A DNA stretch of 8,362 nt from Parvibaculum sp049671045 (GTDB lineage: Bacteria; Pseudomonadota; Alphaproteobacteria; Parvibaculales; Parvibaculaceae): contig NZ_JBATUH010000053.1 in NCBI RefSeq assembly GCF_049671045.1, positions 1-8,362 of the forward strand, in the 5' to 3' direction. The notes beneath the pieces were generated by a model. It searched no databases, had not been told where the DNA came from, and saw nothing but the letters and a program-made list of their open reading frames with translations. Below are positions 5,636 through 8,362 of this stretch, piece after piece. Positions within the stretch are counted from its first letter, which is position 1; each line of letters starts with the position of its first letter. The position numbers were made by a program, and so were the translations under genes.

Positions 5636-5713
5636 CAATTCCGGAGATGGAAGGCAGATGGGGAGCGAGCGTCACGCTGCCAAGCGGGGATATCTCGCGA
5701 GCGGCGCTTTTTT
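5636..5713 (-). repeat. Distal copy of the duplicated promoter-like unit
   Basis: Second copy of the unit at 5516-5593. Its A-tract (5713-5708) touches the stop codon of the upstream cysteine-cluster gene, so the unit begins exactly where that gene ends. It keeps GAGATATCCCC (5696-5686) and the TTGGCA plus palindrome block unchanged, while the -10-like box has decayed. Confidence 0.85.
5655..5683 (-). promoter_or_regulatory. Candidate second promoter P2 (decayed -10) in the distal copy
   Basis: The same TTGGCA (5683-5678) and spacer palindrome (5678-5668) as P1 with the same 17-base spacing, but the -10 hexamer reads CATCTG (5660-5655), a weaker match. It could be a weaker tandem promoter, or simply an extra operator keeping the binding site without promoter activity. 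Confidence 0.35.
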
Positions 5714-6180
5714 CAGTCTGCGATTTCCGTCGGCCACTCGACGATGCGATCGCAAATGTCCTCGAGTTCGACTTCGCTCTCGCAGATCGTTCGCCCCCGC
5801 ACCGACATGCCGGCGCGGTGAACGCTTTCCGCATCGCCCGAAACAAGCGGGTGCCATGAGGGCAGGTCCTTGCCCTCCGCGATCAGCCGATAGGCGCAGG
5901 AGGGTGGCATCCAGTTCACCTCGCGGATGATCTTCGGCGTCAGATGCACGCAGTCGGGCACGAGCTTCGAGCGGTTCGCATAATCCGTGCAGCGGCAGCT
6001 ATTGCCGTCGAGGAGCTTGCACACCGCATCGGTGAAGAGGATTTCCAGCGTGTCCTCGTCTTCCAGTTTGACGAGGCAGCATTTCGCGCAACCGTCGCAG
6101 AGCGATTCCCACTCGGCGCGGGTCATCTCCTCCAGCGTCTTGCGCTTCCAGAAGGGTTCTTTGTCGGGCTTGTGCTTCAT
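5713..6180 (-). CDS. ycgN: YcgN/YkgJ-type cysteine-cluster protein (UPF0260 family)
   Basis: A 155-residue cytoplasmic protein that matches Escherichia coli YcgN in length and along its whole sequence as I remember it: PFWKRKTLEEM near the start, AEWESLCDGCAKCCL at 22-36, then CAYRLIAEGKDLPSWHPL at 95-112 and ISVR/MSVR near 125-128. The Cys cluster CxxCxxCC (C28, C31, C34, C35), with further Cys at 54, 62, 64, 77 and 95, is thought to bind zinc or an iron centre. The molecular function of the family is unknown to me. ATG 6180 is chosen because the family begins close to the PFW motif; a GTG at 6255 would add 25 unrelated residues. No clear Shine-Dalgarno precedes 6180. TTGACC (6216-6211) followed 17 bases later by TTTGGT (6193-6188) could start a leaderless message at the ATG, but the -10 is poor. 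Transcription could read on into the GTA operon, since no terminator hairpin follows the stop. Confidence 0.92.
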   Translation of the reverse strand: MKHKPDKEPFWKRKTLEEMTRAEWESLCDGCAKCCLVKLEDEDTLEILFTDAVCKLLDGNSCRCTDYANRSKLVPDCVHLTPKIIREVNWMPPSCAYRLIAEGKDLPSWHPLVSGDAESVHRAGMSVRGRTICESEVELEDICDRIVEWPTEIAD

Positions 6181-6230
6181 GCGGGAGACCAAAGCCCCTG
6201 GCAGGCCCGCGGTCAAGCCCCGTCCCCGAA

Positions 6231-6282
6231 TGAAACACAATTGTGCCGGTTTCACCCCATTCCTGCCCTAATCCCGGCACAA
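6231..6282. promoter_or_regulatory. Nested inverted repeats in the divergent intergenic region
   Basis: The 151 bases between the ycgN-like gene and the penicillin-binding protein gene hold three related dyads. They are a perfect ten-base palindrome CACAATTGTG (6236-6245), outer arms TGAAAC (6231-6236) and GTTTCA (6249-6254) around it, and a nine-base inverted repeat TTGTGCCGG (6241-6249) with CCGGCACAA (6274-6282). The half-site CACAA therefore occurs in several orientations. Such symmetry between divergent genes suggests a regulator-binding region, but I cannot name the regulator. I see no convincing sigma-70 promoter for the plus-strand gene here. Confidence 0.45.
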
Positions 6283-6331
6283 ACGGCGGCAATCTTCGCG
6301 CGCGGGCACCGAAGACGCACGGCCGGACGGC

Positions 6332-8362
6332 ATGAAGCTTGCGCTGCAATGGGCGCCGAAGGGGGACATCGACGTGGCGGACAATTACGAGGAACCGGCC
6401 GAGGAATATTTCCAGGATGGCGATCCGGGAGAAAGTCGGCCGCGCAGGCGCCGTCCGTTCCGCCTTGCGCTCCGGGCGGCCTCGTTTCTTCTGACGGCGA
6501 GCGTCGTCCTCGTCGGCCTTCTCGTCTTTGCCACCCTGCCCAAGGTCCAGCGCGACATGAATATGGGCCCGCAGGGCGCGCTCGCGGTCACCGTGCTCGA
6601 TGCCGAGGGACAGGAGATCGGAAGCCGCGGCGGCTCGACGGCGCCCATCGTGCCGCTTGCCGAACTCCCCGCCTATCTCGTCAAGGCTTTCATCGCCACG
6701 GAGGATCGCCGCTTCTATTCCCATTGGGGTGTCGATCCGCGCGGCATCCTGCGCGCCGCCTGGGTCAATCTGCGTTCGGGCTCGGTCGTTGAGGGCGGCT
6801 CCACCATCACCCAGCAGCTTGCGAAGAACCTCTATCTCGATTCCGACCGCACCTTCTGGCGCAAGGCGCAGGAGGCGGTCATTGCCTTCTGGCTCGAGGC
6901 CAATTTCTCCAAGGACGAAATCCTCACTCTCTATCTCAATCGCGTCTATATGGGCGCGGGCAATTACGGCGTCGACGCGGCCGCGCATTACTATTTCGGC
7001 AAGAGCGCGCGCGATGTCTCCCTTTCGGAAGCGGCCGTTCTCGCCGGTCTGCCGAAGGCGCCGTCCCGCTTCGCGCCAACGAACGACCTCGCACTCGCGC
7101 AGGCCCGCGCCAATCAGGTGCTCGACCGACTCGTCGACAATGGCGACCTGACGGCGGAGGAAGTGGCCGGCGCGCGCGCCCATCCCGCCATCGTCGCCGA
7201 GCGCGACAAGCGCGACGGCCCGCAATATTTCGTCGATTGGGTCGCCAATGAAGTGAAGGCGCTCCTGCCCGATGCCCATGGCCGGCTCACCGTCCGCACG
7301 ACGCTCGATCCCAAGCGGCAGGCGGCGGCGGAAGCGGCCATGCGCGGCATTCTGACCGGCGCGGACAAGCGCGCCGTCGGCCAGGGCTCCTTCATCGCCC
7401 TTTCGCCCGATGGCGCCGTGCTCGCCATGATCGGCGGCCGATCCTATCTCCAGAGCCAGTTCAACCGCGCGACGCAGGCCCGCCGCCAGCCCGGCTCCGC
7501 CTTCAAACCCGTTGTCTATCTCGCCGCGCTCGAGCAGGGTTTCGATCCGTATACGGAAATAGATGATTCTCCCGTCGCGCTCGGCGAATGGGCGCCGCGC
7601 AACGCGAATGCGAAATTCGCGGGCACGGTCACGCTCACCGAGGCACTCGCCCGCTCGATCAATACCGTCGCGGTCAAGCTCGGCGAGCGCGTCGGCGTCA
7701 AGGCGATCGCGGATACGGCGCAGCGCCTCGGCATCGCCTCGCCCATTCAGGACAATCTCTCCATCGCGCTTGGCAGTTCGGAAGTGACGCTCATGGAGCT
7801 TACCTCCGCCTATTCCACCTTCATGGATGATGGCAGCCGCTCGGAGCCCTATGGCATCGTCGAGATCACCTCGCCTGCGGGCGAAACGCTCTACCGGCAC
7901 AGCTCCACTCCGGTCGCGGTCGTCGATCCGCGCCATGCCCGCGAGATGACCTTCATGCTCCGGCGCGTCATCACCCAAGGCACCGGCATCCGCGCCGATC
8001 TCGGCGCGCGCGTCGCCGCTGGCAAGACGGGCACCAGCCAGGACAATCGCGACGCCTGGTTCATCGGCTATACGGGCAACGAGATCGCCGGCGTCTGGTT
8101 CGGCAATGATGACAACTCGCCGATGAAGGGCGTCTCTGGCGGCAATTTCGCCGCCGTCGCCTGGCACAATTACATGCAAGCCTCGCAAACCGGCGTTCCG
8201 CTTGCCGCGCTGCCCGGCGCCGACGGCGACATTCCCGTTGCCGAGGAGGATTTCCACGCGCCGCTCAAGGGCTTCCTCGCGCAGCTCTCGGAACTCTTCG
8301 CCGCCGCCCCCAAGGTCGAGGCGCCGAAGGAGCGGAGCGGCGGCTGGGGCGCGGGCTTCCGG
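6332..8362 (+). CDS. Class A penicillin-binding protein (PBP1A family), 3' end cut by window edge
   Basis: Bifunctional inner-membrane enzyme that polymerises lipid II into glycan strands and cross-links the peptides in the periplasm. The 677 visible residues show a cytoplasmic, mostly acidic then arginine-rich tail (1-45), one membrane helix at about 47-69, and a glycosyltransferase family 51 domain at about 95-270. The latter has the catalytic Glu E124 in EDRRF (124-128), GGSTITQQLAKN (155-166) and LYLNRVYMGAGNYG (200-213). The penicillin-binding transpeptidase domain at about 350-605 has all three active-site motifs: SAFK with nucleophile S389 and K392, SIN at 442-444, and KTG at 565-567. 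The linker between domains is short, with no sign of the long inserted domain of E. coli PBP1A. ATG 6332 is the only reasonable start, since a stop lies in frame at 6269 and no other start codon was seen after it; the ribosome binding site is weak. The gene is divergent from the ycgN-like gene. It continues past the right edge after a Gly-rich segment. Confidence 0.95.
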   Translation, partial: MKLALQWAPKGDIDVADNYEEPAEEYFQDGDPGESRPRRRRPFRLALRAASFLLTASVVLVGLLVFATLPKVQRDMNMGPQGALAVTVLDAEGQEIGSRGGSTAPIVPLAELPAYLVKAFIATEDRRFYSHWGVDPRGILRAAWVNLRSGSVVEGGSTITQQLAKNLYLDSDRTFWRKAQEAVIAFWLEANFSKDEILTLYLNRVYMGAGNYGVDAAAHYYFGKSARDVSLSEAAVLAGLPKAPSRFAPTNDLALAQARANQVLDRLVDNGDLTAEEVAGARAHPAIVAERDKRDGPQYFVDWVANEVKALLPDAHGRLTVRTTLDPKRQAAAEAAMRGILTGADKRAVGQGSFIALSPDGAVLAMIGGRSYLQSQFNRATQARRQPGSAFKPVVYLAALEQGFDPYTEIDDSPVALGEWAPRNANAKFAGTVTLTEALARSINTVAVKLGERVGVKAIADTAQRLGIASPIQDNLSIALGSSEVTLMELTSAYSTFMDDGSRSEPYGIVEITSPAGETLYRHSSTPVAVVDPRHAREMTFMLRRVITQGTGIRADLGARVAAGKTGTSQDNRDAWFIGYTGNEIAGVWFGNDDNSPMKGVSGGNFAAVAWHNYMQASQTGVPLAALPGADGDIPVAEEDFHAPLKGFLAQLSELFAAAPKVEAPKERSGGWGAGFR

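Noticed and set aside
5472..5846. N-terminal extension of the TerS-like frame, which would turn both repeat copies into repeated peptide
   Set aside because: The extension runs through the end of the ycgN-like gene and the promoter-like repeats. The ATG at 5471 has a Shine-Dalgarno, while the extended protein would have a long unrelated N-terminus. The repeats make better sense as promoters.
5999..8257. Very long open frame (752 codons) on the minus strand opposite the penicillin-binding protein gene
   Set aside because: It mirrors a well-supported gene whose active-site motifs are intact, has a composition typical of antisense GC-rich frames, and also runs into the ycgN-like gene in another frame. 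It is a shadow.
6332..8362. The penicillin-binding protein as a lysis or release factor of the GTA
   Set aside because: It is a normal class A cell-wall synthase on the opposite strand with its own divergent upstream region. Closeness alone does not support a role in particle release.
1..8362. tRNA, rRNA, CRISPR arrays, insertion sequences
   Set aside because: No cloverleaf-like segment, no regularly spaced repeat array and no transposase or terminal inverted repeats were seen on either strand. The non-coding space is limited to the four gaps described.

Overview
The window is high-GC bacterial DNA, almost certainly from an alphaproteobacterium. The order of its minus-strand genes (small terminase-like protein, large terminase, portal, small membrane/coiled-coil protein, HK97 prohead protease, HK97 capsid) is that of genes g1, g2, g3, g3.5, g4 and g5 of the Rhodobacter capsulatus gene transfer agent (RcGTA). 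The capsid N-terminal scaffold and the small membrane protein also resemble the GTA versions. No integrase, attachment site or phage regulator is visible, and ordinary chromosomal genes abut the cluster. A domesticated GTA head module is therefore more likely than an active prophage. The exact order or genus cannot be decided from this sequence.

Layout. Bases 1-5471 (minus strand, so read right to left) hold the head and packaging genes: TerS-like (5471-4872), TerL (4981-3674), portal (3623-2406), g3.5-like protein (2409-2146), prohead protease (1960-1304) and major capsid protein (1289 to beyond base 1). The genes are tightly packed. TerS and TerL overlap by about 110 bases, portal and g3.5 overlap by 4, and protease and capsid are 14 apart. 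The only large gap, 185 bases between g3.5 and the protease, holds a degenerate palindromic intergenic repeat and a clear intrinsic terminator pointing along the operon. Bases 5472-5712, upstream of TerS, hold two diverged direct copies of a roughly 78-base unit exactly 120 bases apart. Each carries a TTGGCA box, a 17-base spacer with a short palindrome, and a -10-like box, so this looks like a duplicated promoter/operator for the GTA cluster. Bases 5713-6180 (minus) encode a YcgN/YkgJ-type cysteine-cluster protein. A 151-base divergent intergenic region with nested inverted repeats follows. From 6332 to the right edge (plus) lies a class A penicillin-binding protein, truncated by the window.

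How the genes work together. TerS and TerL would recognise and pump cellular DNA through the portal into a procapsid. That procapsid is built from the HK97-fold capsid protein, whose N-terminal scaffold is removed by the protease. The YcgN-like protein and the penicillin-binding protein are probably ordinary housekeeping neighbours with no demonstrated link to the GTA. The least explained parts are the non-coding ones: the duplicated promoter unit, the terminator inside the operon, and the dyads between the two host genes.
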